Positions 1-6,092 of a stretch of DNA of 13,347 nt are shown here, piece after piece. The DNA comes from Stenotrophomonas sp. UBA2124. GTDB taxonomy: Bacteria > Pseudomonadota > Gammaproteobacteria > Xanthomonadales > Xanthomonadaceae. Every line of letters starts with the position of its first letter. The first letter of the stretch is position 1. The notes beneath the pieces are model-generated. The model saw only the letters and a list, made by a program, of their open reading frames with translations, made no database searches and was not told the origin of the DNA. Both the position numbers and the translations under genes were made by a program. The stretch covers positions 1 through 13,347 of the forward strand of contig DCXY01000050.1 in NCBI GenBank assembly GCA_002329155.1, read 5' to 3'.

Positions 1-239
1 TGGCTGGCCTGGATGTTGGCGATGAAGGTTTCCGGGCTCACGCCGGCCTTCTCGGCGGCCAGCATGATTGGCGTGCCATGGGTGTCATCGGCGCAGACGT
101 ACCAGACCTTGTCACCCATCAACCGGCGTGCGCGCACCCAGATGTCGGCCTGGATGTAGCCGACCAGATGGCCCAGATGGAGCGGGCCGTTGGCATAGGG
201 CAGGGCATTGGTGACAAGCGCGGTACGGGTCATGGCCAT
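1..239 (-). CDS. metG: Methionyl-tRNA synthetase, N-terminal part (cut by window edge)
   Basis: Charges tRNA-Met with methionine in the cytoplasm; class I aminoacyl-tRNA synthetase. Only the first 79 codons lie in the window and the gene runs off the left edge. The fragment begins MAMTRTALVTNALPYANGPL and carries the class I ATP-binding HIGH motif as HLGH at about residues 21-24, followed by a GYIQADIW stretch and the CADDTHGTP block, all typical of MetG. Two in-frame ATG codons are possible starts (239 and 233). No clear Shine-Dalgarno is visible before either, so the choice is open; I give the longer. It is separated from the upstream DUF2147 gene by 160 bp of hairpin-rich DNA, so it probably has its own promoter. 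Identification is secure from the motifs although the anticodon-binding region is not visible. Confidence 0.95.
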   Translation of the reverse strand, partial: MAMTRTALVTNALPYANGPLHLGHLVGYIQADIWVRARRLMGDKVWYVCADDTHGTPIMLAAEKAGVSPETFIANIQAS

Positions 240-285
240 GGTTTGCAGCAGGGGAACGTCGGATTATCGCATGCCACAAACGAAG

Positions 286-308
286 CAGCCCCGGCAGGGC
301 CGGGGCTG
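286..308 (-). terminator. Candidate hairpin terminator between DUF2147 gene and metG
   Basis: Perfect 10-bp stem (CAGCCCCGGC paired with GCCGGGGCTG) with a 3-nt loop. Read on the minus strand it is followed by CTTCGTTTG, a weak T-rich tail, so it could end transcripts coming from the DUF2147 gene. The tail is poor, so this may instead be a processing or repeat element. Confidence 0.45.
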
Positions 309-343
309 GCAGGTCGCATGCGCAAGTGCAGCGAAGGGGCTTC

Positions 344-367
344 CCTTCCCCCGCTGGCGGGGGAAGG
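344..367. repeat. Short palindromic repeat-like element
   Basis: Perfect inverted repeat with 11-bp arms (CCTTCCCCCGC and its complement) around a central TG. Similar C/G-rich palindromes followed by AAGGTGCC are, from memory, scattered through intergenic DNA of xanthomonads, so a REP-like element is likely. It sits between two other hairpins (286-308 and 380-392) downstream of the DUF2147 gene. No copy of the same palindrome was noticed elsewhere in the window. Confidence 0.5.
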
Positions 368-379
368 TGCCCAAAGGAT

Positions 380-392
380 GGGGGCTGCCCCC
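380..392 (-). terminator. Small GC hairpin just after the DUF2147 stop
   Basis: Five G:C pairs (GGGGG, loop CTG, CCCCC) begin 7 bp after the stop codon of the DUF2147 gene. Read on the minus strand the hairpin is followed by ATCCTTTGGG. It may be a weak transcription terminator or RNA 3'-end protector; the short stem and lack of a U-run keep confidence low. Confidence 0.3.
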
Positions 393-399
393 GATCGCC

Positions 400-846
400 T
401 TACTGGTCGCGCAGCCAGGTCTGCGAGCGGCAGATGAACATGATGCAGCCGGAGACCTCCAACTTGCGGCCACCATCCACCAAGGCAACCTTGGAGTTGT
501 AGGTCTTGCCCTTGGCCGGGTCCAGGATGGTGCCGTTGGCCCACTTGTTGGTGCCGTCAGGGCGCAGGTTCCACAGGATGGTCATGCCTTCGATCGGCTT
601 GCCCTTGTTGGCGCCGCTGCACTTGTCGCAGACCGGGTGCGGGCCCTTGTCCGACTGCAGCACCTGCAGCACCTTGCCGCTCAGGGTGCCGTTGGTGGCC
701 TGGCTGATCTCGACAATGGACTTCACCTTGCCGGTTTCGTCATCGATGGTCTTCCAGCGTCCGGCGGCGCTGTCCGAGGCGTTGGCGGCGAAGCCGGCGG
801 CCATCAGCGGCAGGGCGAGCAGCAGGGTTTTGATGGTGGTACGCAT
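400..846 (-). CDS. Exported DUF2147 family protein
   Basis: 148-residue protein of unknown molecular function from the DUF2147 (PF09917) family of small exported proteins. Residues 1-23 form a clear Sec signal peptide ending in ANA, with cleavage expected before S24. The mature part opens with GRWKTIDDETGKVKSIVEI, the usual family start, then has a Cys pair in VCDKC (C73, C76) and the conserved GMTILWNLRPDG block, and ends with LEVSGCIMFICRSQTWLR, which supplies two more cysteines. The four Cys suggest disulfides or metal binding in the periplasm. The start at 846 is preferred because GGGAGGGG lies a few bases upstream; the frame stays open further upstream without such a site. It appears monocistronic, with a palindromic leader at 885-925 and hairpins after the stop. 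Confidence 0.88.
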   Translation of the reverse strand: MRTTIKTLLLALPLMAAGFAANASDSAAGRWKTIDDETGKVKSIVEISQATNGTLSGKVLQVLQSDKGPHPVCDKCSGANKGKPIEGMTILWNLRPDGTNKWANGTILDPAKGKTYNSKVALVDGGRKLEVSGCIMFICRSQTWLRDQ

Positions 847-884
847 GGATCCCCTCCCAGGGTCGGTGTTGGCTCCCGGCGGCG

Positions 885-925
885 CCGGTACGCTGCCGAA
901 TGTACCCGCATTCGGCGCCGTACGG
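885..925. promoter_or_regulatory. Imperfect palindrome upstream of the DUF2147 gene
   Basis: Core of perfect 8-bp arms, GCCGAATG (895-902) and CATTCGGC (909-916), around a 6-nt centre. The symmetry continues outward with one bulged base and two mismatches (CCGGTACG on the left, CGTACGG on the right). It lies 39 bp upstream of the ATG, so it could be an operator or an RNA hairpin in the leader. No known regulator consensus is recognised. Confidence 0.4.
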
Positions 926-1030
926 AATCCGCAGCGCAGCAGGTTCAGCCGGGCGTAATCCGTTGGGCCTGAAAGGCTGAATGCGCGCTGGCATTGTGCA
1001 AGGGCAACAGGGCCGTGGGTGCACCAAACC

Positions 1031-1061
1031 CGTAGCCGGGGTAAGCGCAGCGCACCCGGGG
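1031..1061 (+). repeat. GTAG-type REP-like repeat, left copy
   Basis: 31-bp unit beginning CGTAGCCGGGGTAAG and ending in CACCCGGGG. It is the inverted mate of 1135-1165 and matches it at 30 of 31 positions. The GTAG head followed by a partly self-complementary body is the form of the repetitive extragenic palindromes common in Stenotrophomonas and Xanthomonas; that family link is from memory. Confidence 0.7.
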
Positions 1062-1134
1062 AATGAAGGTGCATTGGTTTCCCCGACGGCAGGCGGTTGG
1101 CGATGTCGCGCGTTGGTCGTTCGATGCGGAAAGG

Positions 1135-1165
1135 CCCCGGGTGCGCTGCGCTTACCCGGGCTACG
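1135..1165 (-). repeat. GTAG-type REP-like repeat, right copy
   Basis: Inverted copy of 1031-1061 with one mismatch at position 8 of the unit. It lies 11 bp beyond the stop codon of the yaeR-like gene, so the large stem formed with its mate could stabilise or end the transcript of the DUF885-hydrolase-yaeR unit. Confidence 0.7.
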
Positions 1166-1176
1166 GAGCCATGGCG

Positions 1177-1575
1177 TCAGCCGGCGTGGGTTTCGTACAG
1201 TTCGAGCGGCAGGTCGTCCGGGTCGGCGAAGAAGCTGAAACGGCGGCCGGTGTATTCGTCAACGCGGATCGGCTCGCAGTCCACGCCTTCGGCCTGCAGG
1301 TGGGCGATGGCGGCATCCAGGTTGCTGACGCGGAAGGCCAGATGGCGCAGCCCGCAGGCTTCGGGCCGGCTGGGCCGTGCGGGCGGGTCGGGGAAGGAGA
1401 ACAGTTCCAGCTGCCCGCCATCGGGCAGGCGCAGGTCCAGCTTCCACGATTGGCGCGCGCTGCGATGGTTCTCCGCGATCACCTCAAGGCCGAGAATGCG
1501 CGTGTAGAAGTCACGCGAGCGTGCGTAGTCGCTGGCGATGATGGCCACATGGTGGAAGCCGTCAAGCAGTGTCAT
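1177..1575 (-). CDS. yaeR: VOC (glyoxalase/bleomycin-resistance fold) family protein, YaeR type
   Basis: 132-residue single-domain vicinal-oxygen-chelate protein, closely resembling E. coli YaeR as I remember it. The substrate of YaeR-type proteins is not established; many are annotated loosely as glyoxalase-like. Likely metal ligands are visible in the usual VOC positions: H9 in HHVAII, E57 in QLELFSF, H78 in CGLRHLAF and E125 in LPLELYE. The RPSRPEACGLRHLAF block is the strongest family signature. No signal peptide, so cytoplasmic. The ATG overlaps the TGA of the upstream serine hydrolase (ATGA, 4 bp), so it is probably translated by coupling, with only a weak ribosome site of its own. Length matches the family. 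It is the last gene of the three-gene unit and ends just before a REP-like repeat. Confidence 0.9.
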   Translation of the reverse strand: MTLLDGFHHVAIIASDYARSRDFYTRILGLEVIAENHRSARQSWKLDLRLPDGGQLELFSFPDPPARPSRPEACGLRHLAFRVSNLDAAIAHLQAEGVDCEPIRVDEYTGRRFSFFADPDDLPLELYETHAG

Positions 1576-2645
1576 TGCGCCGCATCCAGCCAGCGCCGCG
1601 CGATGCTCAATGCCAGCGGGTAGGGCTCGGGTTCGTTGCGGTTGGTCAGCACCACCACGGTCAGCCTCTGCTTCGGGTAGCGCAGGATCACATTGCGGAA
1701 GCCGAGGCTTTCACCGCTGTGCCACAGCGCATCGCCGTTGATGCGCCAACCAAAACCGTAGTGCGGCACATCGGGTTCGGTGGTGTCGTTGGCCGGGCTG
1801 AAGGCCTGTTGCAGCGATGCGCGGCGCAGCAGCCGCTCGTCGTACAGCGCGGCATCCCACCTGGCCAGATCATCGATGGAGGAATAGATGCCGCCATCGC
1901 CAAGCACCGCGCTGGTGGTGCTCTGGTCGGTGCGCTGCCATTTGCCGTCGATTTTGCTGTAACCGTAGGCGCGGTTGGGCACATCGTCCACGCCGTCCTG
2001 ATGGGCGTAGGTGTTCTGCATACCCAGCGGCACGAAGATGCGTTGGCGCAGGAAACTGGCGAAGTCCGTGTCTGAGGCCTTGCCCACCACCAGCGCCAGC
2101 AGCGCGTAGCCGCTGTTGCTGTAGCGGTAGCGGGTGCCGGGGGCGAAGTAGCCGCGATTTTCCTTCTCCAGCAGACGCAGTACATCGATGTCGTGCACCT
2201 GGCGCGTGTCCGCCGGGTCCATCAGGTCTTCGTAGTCGAGCAGGCCGCTGCCATGGCTGAGCAGGTGGCGCAGGGTCACCTTGTCGGCCACCGCAGGCAG
2301 GCTGGGCAGCCAGCGCTTCACCGGGTCATCGATCGAGAGCGTGCCGTCTTCGGCCAGCAGCAGGATGGCGGCGGCGGTGAACTGCTTGCTCACCGATGCC
2401 AGGCGGAAGTTGCTGGCAGGCGTCACCGGCGTGCGGTCCTCGACCACCGCCAGCCCGTAGCTGCGGCGGAACGCGGGTTCGCCGTTCTTGAGTACCAGCA
2501 CCGAGGCGCCGGGCACCTGCCCGTCATAGTGCTGCATCAGGGCATCGATGCCCGGGTCCGGTGGCTGCACCGGCGTTGCCGCCATGGCCAGGGTGGAGAG
2601 CGCGGACAGGCACAGCGGGGCGAGTCGTTGGATCCACCTGGGCAT
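1572..2645 (-). CDS. Exported S12-family serine hydrolase (class C beta-lactamase fold)
   Basis: 357-residue serine hydrolase of the beta-lactamase/D-Ala-D-Ala carboxypeptidase/esterase superfamily (PF00144). Residues 1-23 look like a Sec signal peptide (ALSTLAMAA), placing it in the periplasm. The three catalytic motifs are present: S84-V-S-K87 (nucleophile and base, in LASVSKQF), Y175-S-N177 (YxN, in RYSNSGY) and H309-S-G311 (the HxG equivalent of KTG, in WHSGESLGF). An HSG in the third box is more typical of EstB-like esterases, peptidases and penicillin-binding-like hydrolases than of true AmpC, so I do not call it a resistance gene. The start is supported by GAGGAAG upstream. It follows the DUF885 gene by 20 bp and overlaps the VOC gene by 4 bp, so the three are almost certainly co-transcribed. 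The substrate cannot be read from the sequence. Confidence 0.9.
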   Translation of the reverse strand: MPRWIQRLAPLCLSALSTLAMAATPVQPPDPGIDALMQHYDGQVPGASVLVLKNGEPAFRRSYGLAVVEDRTPVTPASNFRLASVSKQFTAAAILLLAEDGTLSIDDPVKRWLPSLPAVADKVTLRHLLSHGSGLLDYEDLMDPADTRQVHDIDVLRLLEKENRGYFAPGTRYRYSNSGYALLALVVGKASDTDFASFLRQRIFVPLGMQNTYAHQDGVDDVPNRAYGYSKIDGKWQRTDQSTTSAVLGDGGIYSSIDDLARWDAALYDERLLRRASLQQAFSPANDTTEPDVPHYGFGWRINGDALWHSGESLGFRNVILRYPKQRLTVVVLTNRNEPEPYPLALSIARRWLDAAQ

Positions 2646-2665
2646 GGCGCTTCCTCGGTTGTCGG

Positions 2666-4582
2666 TCAGCTGCTCTTCTGGCTGGCGATCCAGCGGTCGA
2701 TCTTGGCTTCCAGGATGTCCAGCGGCATCGAGCCGTCCTTCAATATCTCATGATGGAAGGCGCGCGGGTTGAAGCGGTCGCCCAGCTCGGCCTGCGCCTT
2801 CTCGCGCAGCCGGCGGATCTTGATCTCGCCCACGCGGTAGGCCAGCGTCTGCCCGGGCAGGGCCATGAAGCGTTCCACCTCGGCAGCGGCGTCGGCGGCG
2901 CTGATGTCGGCGTTCTCGACCATGTAGTCGATGGCCTGCTTGCGGGTCCAGCCGGCAGCATTGAGGCCGGTATCGGCCACCAGCCGCACGGTGCGCAGCA
3001 GGGTGGTCTGCAGGTAGCCCAGGTGATCGTAGGGGTCGTTGTAGAGCCCTAGTTCCTCACCCAGCGATTCGGCATACAGGCCCCAGCCTTCAACGAAGGC
3101 CACATCGCCACCCAGGCGGCGGAAGCGCGGCAGCGCCGCCAGCTCCTGCTGTGCGCCCAGCTGGTAGTGGTGGCCGGGGATGGCTTCGTGCAGGTACTGC
3201 ATGGTGATGGCCCAACGCTTGCGCGAGGGCAGGTCACCGGTGTTGACGTAAAGCGTGCCCGGCTGCTGGCCATCGGCACTGCCGGGCTGGTAGCTGGCGG
3301 CGCTGGCGGTGAGCGCGCGCTCCGGCTCAACCGGTTTGATCTCCAGCGTGGCCTTGGGCTTCTGGTCGAACATGGCCGGCAACGCGGCATCCACGCGCTG
3401 GCCCACCGCGCGGTACTGCGCGAGCAGGGCGTTGGCATCCTTGAAGGTGAACTGCCGGTCGCTGCGCATGCTGTTGAAAGTCTTCTGCATGGAGCCGCGG
3501 ATCTTCGACTCCTTCATCTGCGCGGTGATGCGCGCCTGCAGGTTCTTTACTTCCTCCACGCCCAGCGCGTGGATCTCGGCAGGCGTGCGGTTGGGCACGG
3601 TGCTGCTGGAAACGTTGTAGGCATACCAGGCCTGGCCGTTGGGCAGGCCGCCCATGCCATCGGTGGTGCGTGTGGCCGGCATGTATTCGGTGGCGATGAA
3701 GCCACGCAGTGCACGGTAGGCGGGCATGATGCGGTACTCGATCATGCGTTTGTATTCGGCGGTGAGCCGCGCCTTGTCCTCGGCACTGAAGCTCTCCGGC
3801 ATGTTGCGGATGGGGCCCCAGAACAGGCTTTCCTCGGCGGTCGGTTTGATCACCGCATCCAGCTGCGGCAGCACCTTTTCCATCAACGGGCGCGGCTGCA
3901 CCACGCCTGCGGCCATGCCTTCGCGCATGTTGGTGATGGCCTGGTCGAACAGCGCCGGGATCTCCAGCGAACGCCTGGACCAGTTCTCGTAATCCTTCAC
4001 CGTGTTGAACGGCTGCGCGCCGGCACCGGAGCCGAGCACGGCGATGATGCTGGACAGGTTGTTGTACTGGTTGATGGGCAGCATCCAGCTCGGATACTGC
4101 TCGCCGGCCAGCGACACATGCGCGTCGCGCACGAAGATTTCGTAGCTCAGCAGGTCCTGGCCTTCCAGGCCATCCTTGCCCACTTTCTCCACCTTGCCCA
4201 GCCACTGCACCATGAAGTCATGCGACTGCTGGCGCGAGGCGGGCGACAGGAAGTTCGGCAGCTGGTCGTTGAAACGGCTGTCGCCCTGGAAGGTGGCCTG
4301 CAGCGGGTTCAACCGCATCGAGGCATCCCAGTACTCGTCGTAGATACGGTTGAGCTGGGCCGGCTTGTCCTGGCGGATGGGCAGTGGTGCGGGTGTGGCC
4401 CTGCGTGCCGCCGGGCGGGCCGCGGGCCGGGTGCTGCGGGCCTTGGGCTTGGCTGCCCGGCTCTGCGTCGCGGTGGTGCGTTGCTGGCTCTTCTTCTTGG
4501 CCGCTTCGGCCGGGGCCGCAGTGGACAGGGTGATGATGGAGGCAATGGCAAGCGCAAGGAGGCGAAGCGGGCTGGAAGGCAT
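2666..4582 (-). CDS. Exported DUF885 family protein, putative metallopeptidase
   Basis: 638-residue member of the DUF885 (PF05960) family, whose activity is not well established but which is often described as peptidase-like. An N-terminal hydrophobic stretch (LRLLALAIASIITLSTAAPAEA, split here only by description) acts as signal peptide. It is followed by a Lys/Arg/Ala/Pro-rich linker to about residue 70, then the long DUF885 domain. The family motif HEAIPGHHYQ is at residues 465-474, with H465, E466, H471 and H472 as likely metal or catalytic residues, and EGWGLYAE follows at 498-505, giving a second conserved acidic site. The ATG at 4582 is chosen because GGAA sits 6 bp upstream; an in-frame GTG at 4600 is less likely. 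It heads the unit DUF885, serine hydrolase, VOC protein, which suggests a shared periplasmic breakdown task. No frameshift or truncation seen. Confidence 0.9.
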   Translation of the reverse strand: MPSSPLRLLALAIASIITLSTAAPAEAAKKKSQQRTTATQSRAAKPKARSTRPAARPAARRATPAPLPIRQDKPAQLNRIYDEYWDASMRLNPLQATFQGDSRFNDQLPNFLSPASRQQSHDFMVQWLGKVEKVGKDGLEGQDLLSYEIFVRDAHVSLAGEQYPSWMLPINQYNNLSSIIAVLGSGAGAQPFNTVKDYENWSRRSLEIPALFDQAITNMREGMAAGVVQPRPLMEKVLPQLDAVIKPTAEESLFWGPIRNMPESFSAEDKARLTAEYKRMIEYRIMPAYRALRGFIATEYMPATRTTDGMGGLPNGQAWYAYNVSSSTVPNRTPAEIHALGVEEVKNLQARITAQMKESKIRGSMQKTFNSMRSDRQFTFKDANALLAQYRAVGQRVDAALPAMFDQKPKATLEIKPVEPERALTASAASYQPGSADGQQPGTLYVNTGDLPSRKRWAITMQYLHEAIPGHHYQLGAQQELAALPRFRRLGGDVAFVEGWGLYAESLGEELGLYNDPYDHLGYLQTTLLRTVRLVADTGLNAAGWTRKQAIDYMVENADISAADAAAEVERFMALPGQTLAYRVGEIKIRRLREKAQAELGDRFNPRAFHHEILKDGSMPLDILEAKIDRWIASQKSS

Positions 4583-4737
4583 CAGGTATTCCGGAAACAC
4601 ACAGGCCCGGGAGCTTGCCCGATATCGCCGGCTTAGACCAGCCGGGAACCACCCGATGAATGCGGCTCAGGCGCGATAACCGGCAGTAGCGCGTTCCACC
4701 GTTGCCATGGCGTTCATTTCAATGCCGGGGTGCATGG

Positions 4738-4761
4738 CCGGGCGGCATGAGGGCAGCCCGG
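4738..4761 (-). terminator. Weak hairpin after the DUF502 gene
   Basis: A 6-bp G:C stem (CCGGGC with GCCCGG) and 12-nt loop start 6 bp beyond the DUF502 stop codon. No U-run follows on the minus strand. It could end or slow transcription before the DUF885 unit, but the case is weak. Confidence 0.3.
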
Positions 4762-4767
4762 TCCGGC

Positions 4768-5451
4768 TCAGTCCTGGCGGTCGCCGGCACGGGTGAACGG
4801 CACGGTTTCCGGAGAGACGGCACCGCCGGAAATGATGAAGCTCATGGCCTGATCCACCGTCCAGTCGGTGGGGGTAAGCAGCTCCACCGGCACGATTTCC
4901 AGATAGCCGGAGGTGGGGTTGGGCGTGGTCGGCACATAGACGGCGGCCAGCTCGCGGCCGGTGCCGTGCTCGCGGATGACGCGGGTGACCAGGCCCACCG
5001 ATTTCATGTCCCGGTGCGGGAAGTCGATCAGCACCACGCGCTGGGTGCTGCCCGGCTGGGTCTGCAGAATGTCCAGCAGCTTCTTGGCGCTGTCGTAGAT
5101 GATGCTGGCCAGCGGGATGCGGCGGATCACCGCGCCGAACCAGCGCAGCAGTCGCTGGCCGATGACGCGCCGGCTGAGCAGGCCCACCGCCAGGATCACC
5201 AGCATGGTGGCCAGCAGGGCAATGATGTCCTGCACCCATTCGGCGCGTACCCAGCCCAGCGAATCCGGGAACCAGGCGGCGATGTTGTCCGAGAGCGGAA
5301 TCACCAGCGGGCTGCTGATGCCCGAGAGCAGGACGAAGACGAACTTCACCACCACCCAGGTCAGCCAGATCGGCAGCAGCGTGAGCAGGCCGGTCAGGAA
5401 CAGGCGTTGCAGGGAAGGGCGGGAGCTGGGGGTGGCGACATCGGGCGACAT
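4768..5451 (-). CDS. DUF502 family inner-membrane protein
   Basis: 227-residue membrane protein of the DUF502 (PF04367) family, related to plant LCV/COV proteins; molecular function unknown. Two transmembrane helices are apparent, at about residues 15-40 (start LFLTGLLTLLPIWLTW, the family signature) and 73-95 (IIALLATMLVILAVGLL). They are followed by the IPLASIIYDSAKKLLD segment and a soluble C-terminal domain with the conserved VYVPTTPNPTSGYLEIVP block. Length and motif order match the family. The start at 5451 is forced by the nearness of the first membrane helix. No Shine-Dalgarno is present, and a -10-like TACAAT ends 6 bp before the ATG, so the mRNA may be leaderless. It is 96 bp from the merC-like gene upstream and 185 bp from the DUF885 gene, so probably its own unit. 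Confidence 0.9.
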   Translation of the reverse strand: MSPDVATPSSRPSLQRLFLTGLLTLLPIWLTWVVVKFVFVLLSGISSPLVIPLSDNIAAWFPDSLGWVRAEWVQDIIALLATMLVILAVGLLSRRVIGQRLLRWFGAVIRRIPLASIIYDSAKKLLDILQTQPGSTQRVVLIDFPHRDMKSVGLVTRVIREHGTGRELAAVYVPTTPNPTSGYLEIVPVELLTPTDWTVDQAMSFIISGGAVSPETVPFTRAGDRQD

Positions 5452-5457
5452 CCGTGA

Positions 5458-5463
5458 ATTGTA
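5458..5463 (-). promoter_or_regulatory. Possible -10 element giving a leaderless DUF502 transcript
   Basis: On the minus strand TACAAT is followed by 6 bases and then the ATG, so transcription would begin at or next to the start codon. The -35 region is poor (CGTATC at 17 bp), which limits confidence. Confidence 0.35.
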
Positions 5464-5547
5464 GCGGCATGGCGCACGGCGATACGCCTGCGATGTTCAG
5501 GACGCTGTAGCGCATTGGCATGGCGGTGGCAGCGCGTTGCACGCCTC

Positions 5548-6054
5548 TCAGTATGTGGCGGCCGGCGCATGACCGGCGGGCAGCTGCAGGAAGCGTTTGA
5601 GCAGGGCGCGGTTGCACAGGTGGGCGCTGGCCATCAGCGCGCCGCCGGTGGCCGCCAGCAGGCCGTGCCAGAGCGCGCTGTCACGCAGCTGCGGCTGCAT
5701 CGCGGCCAGTAGCAGGGCGCCACCCCCAGCCACGGCCAGCAGCAGCGGCAGCGGCTGGCCGTGGCGGCGCCAGCCGGCGGCAGTGCTGCTCAGGCACAGG
5801 CTGGCCGCGGCGATGGCAATAAGCCATTCCCACCGCGACAGGCGCAGCAGCAGGGTCATCGGCCCATGCCATGGATGGTGGAAGGAGCGCAGTGCCAACA
5901 GTGCGCTGGGCAGCAGTGCCAGCAGCAGCGGCAGCAGCATGCAGTGCAGCGCGCAGCCCAGCGACAGCCAGGCCGCAGCCAGGTCGACGCTGCGGTGCAG
6001 GCGGTGGCCGGGTTCTGGTGCGTGGAGGTGTTGACCTTGGAGGGGAGTTTTCAT
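5548..6054 (-). CDS. MerC-domain inner-membrane protein, probably zinc-linked
   Basis: 168-residue protein of the MerC family (PF03203). A His-bearing N-terminus (H9, H11, H17, H20) leads into the family hallmark LGCALHCMLLPLLL, with C34, H37 and C38 at the start of the first membrane helix. Further hydrophobic helices lie at about 29-55, 75-95, 105-120 and 127-150. True MerC is a mercury transporter, but no merR, merT, merP or merA lies nearby. Instead the gene is divergent from a zinc-acquisition operon and its ATG directly abuts a Zur-like palindrome, so an inner-membrane zinc transport or binding role under Zur control is the better inference. There is no Shine-Dalgarno before the ATG. 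The frame continues upstream, but into the zrgA coding region, and the family match begins after residue 20, so 6054 is the sensible start. A leaderless transcript is possible. Confidence 0.85.
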   Translation of the reverse strand: MKTPLQGQHLHAPEPGHRLHRSVDLAAAWLSLGCALHCMLLPLLLALLPSALLALRSFHHPWHGPMTLLLRLSRWEWLIAIAAASLCLSSTAAGWRRHGQPLPLLLAVAGGGALLLAAMQPQLRDSALWHGLLAATGGALMASAHLCNRALLKRFLQLPAGHAPAATY

Positions 6055-6059
6055 AGTAT
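6031..6059 (+). promoter_or_regulatory. Sigma-70 promoter of the zrgA-E operon
   Basis: TTGACC (6031-6036) and TAGTAT (6054-6059) are separated by exactly 17 bp, giving the best promoter match I found in the window. Transcription should start near 6066, inside the palindrome, leaving a leader of about 27 nt that contains the ribosome site GGAGG. The -35 element lies inside the start of the divergent merC-like gene. Confidence 0.7.
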
Positions 6060-6080
6060 TGTTATAACATAACAATACTA
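6054..6080. promoter_or_regulatory. Zur (zinc uptake regulator) box, 27-bp perfect palindrome
   Basis: Perfect inverted repeat with 12-bp arms (left arm TAGTATTGTTAT) around the centre AAC. Its core GTTATAACATAAC differs from the E. coli Zur core GTTATAATATAAC at a single position. It covers the -10 and start site of the zrgA promoter and touches the ATG of the merC-like gene, so Zn-loaded Zur bound here would repress both directions. Its AT-richness stands out sharply in this GC-rich DNA. The Zur assignment is inferred from consensus and neighbours. Confidence 0.8.
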
Positions 6081-6092
6081 CTGGAGGTAGGA

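Larger units (their letters stand above)
847..1176. other. 330-bp intergenic stretch with no supported gene
   Basis: No convincing coding region on either strand; the open frames here lack ribosome-binding sites and family resemblance. It holds the upstream region of the DUF2147 gene with an imperfect palindrome (885-925), and an inverted pair of GTAG repeats (1031-1061 and 1135-1165) separated by 73 bp. The promoter of the DUF2147 gene must lie here, but I cannot pick a credible -35/-10 pair. Confidence 0.7.

Noticed and set aside
1572..2645. Beta-lactam resistance gene (AmpC)
   Set aside because: The third catalytic box is HSG in place of KTG, and the gene sits in a housekeeping-like unit without an ampR; a general S12 hydrolase is the safer call.
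3167..4636. Long plus-strand open frame of 489 codons
   Set aside because: It lies antisense to the DUF885 gene, whose family motifs are unmistakable. The plus frame is rich in His/Arg/Leu/Gly without domain resemblance, as expected of a shadow frame in GC-rich DNA.
5548..6054. Mercury-resistance operon
   Set aside because: Only a MerC-domain protein is present, with no merR, merT, merP or merA, and its operator resembles a Zur box.
6054..6080. Fur box as the identity of the palindrome
   Set aside because: The arms do not show the GATAAT repeats of Fur sites, while the core matches the Zur consensus at 12 of 13 positions.
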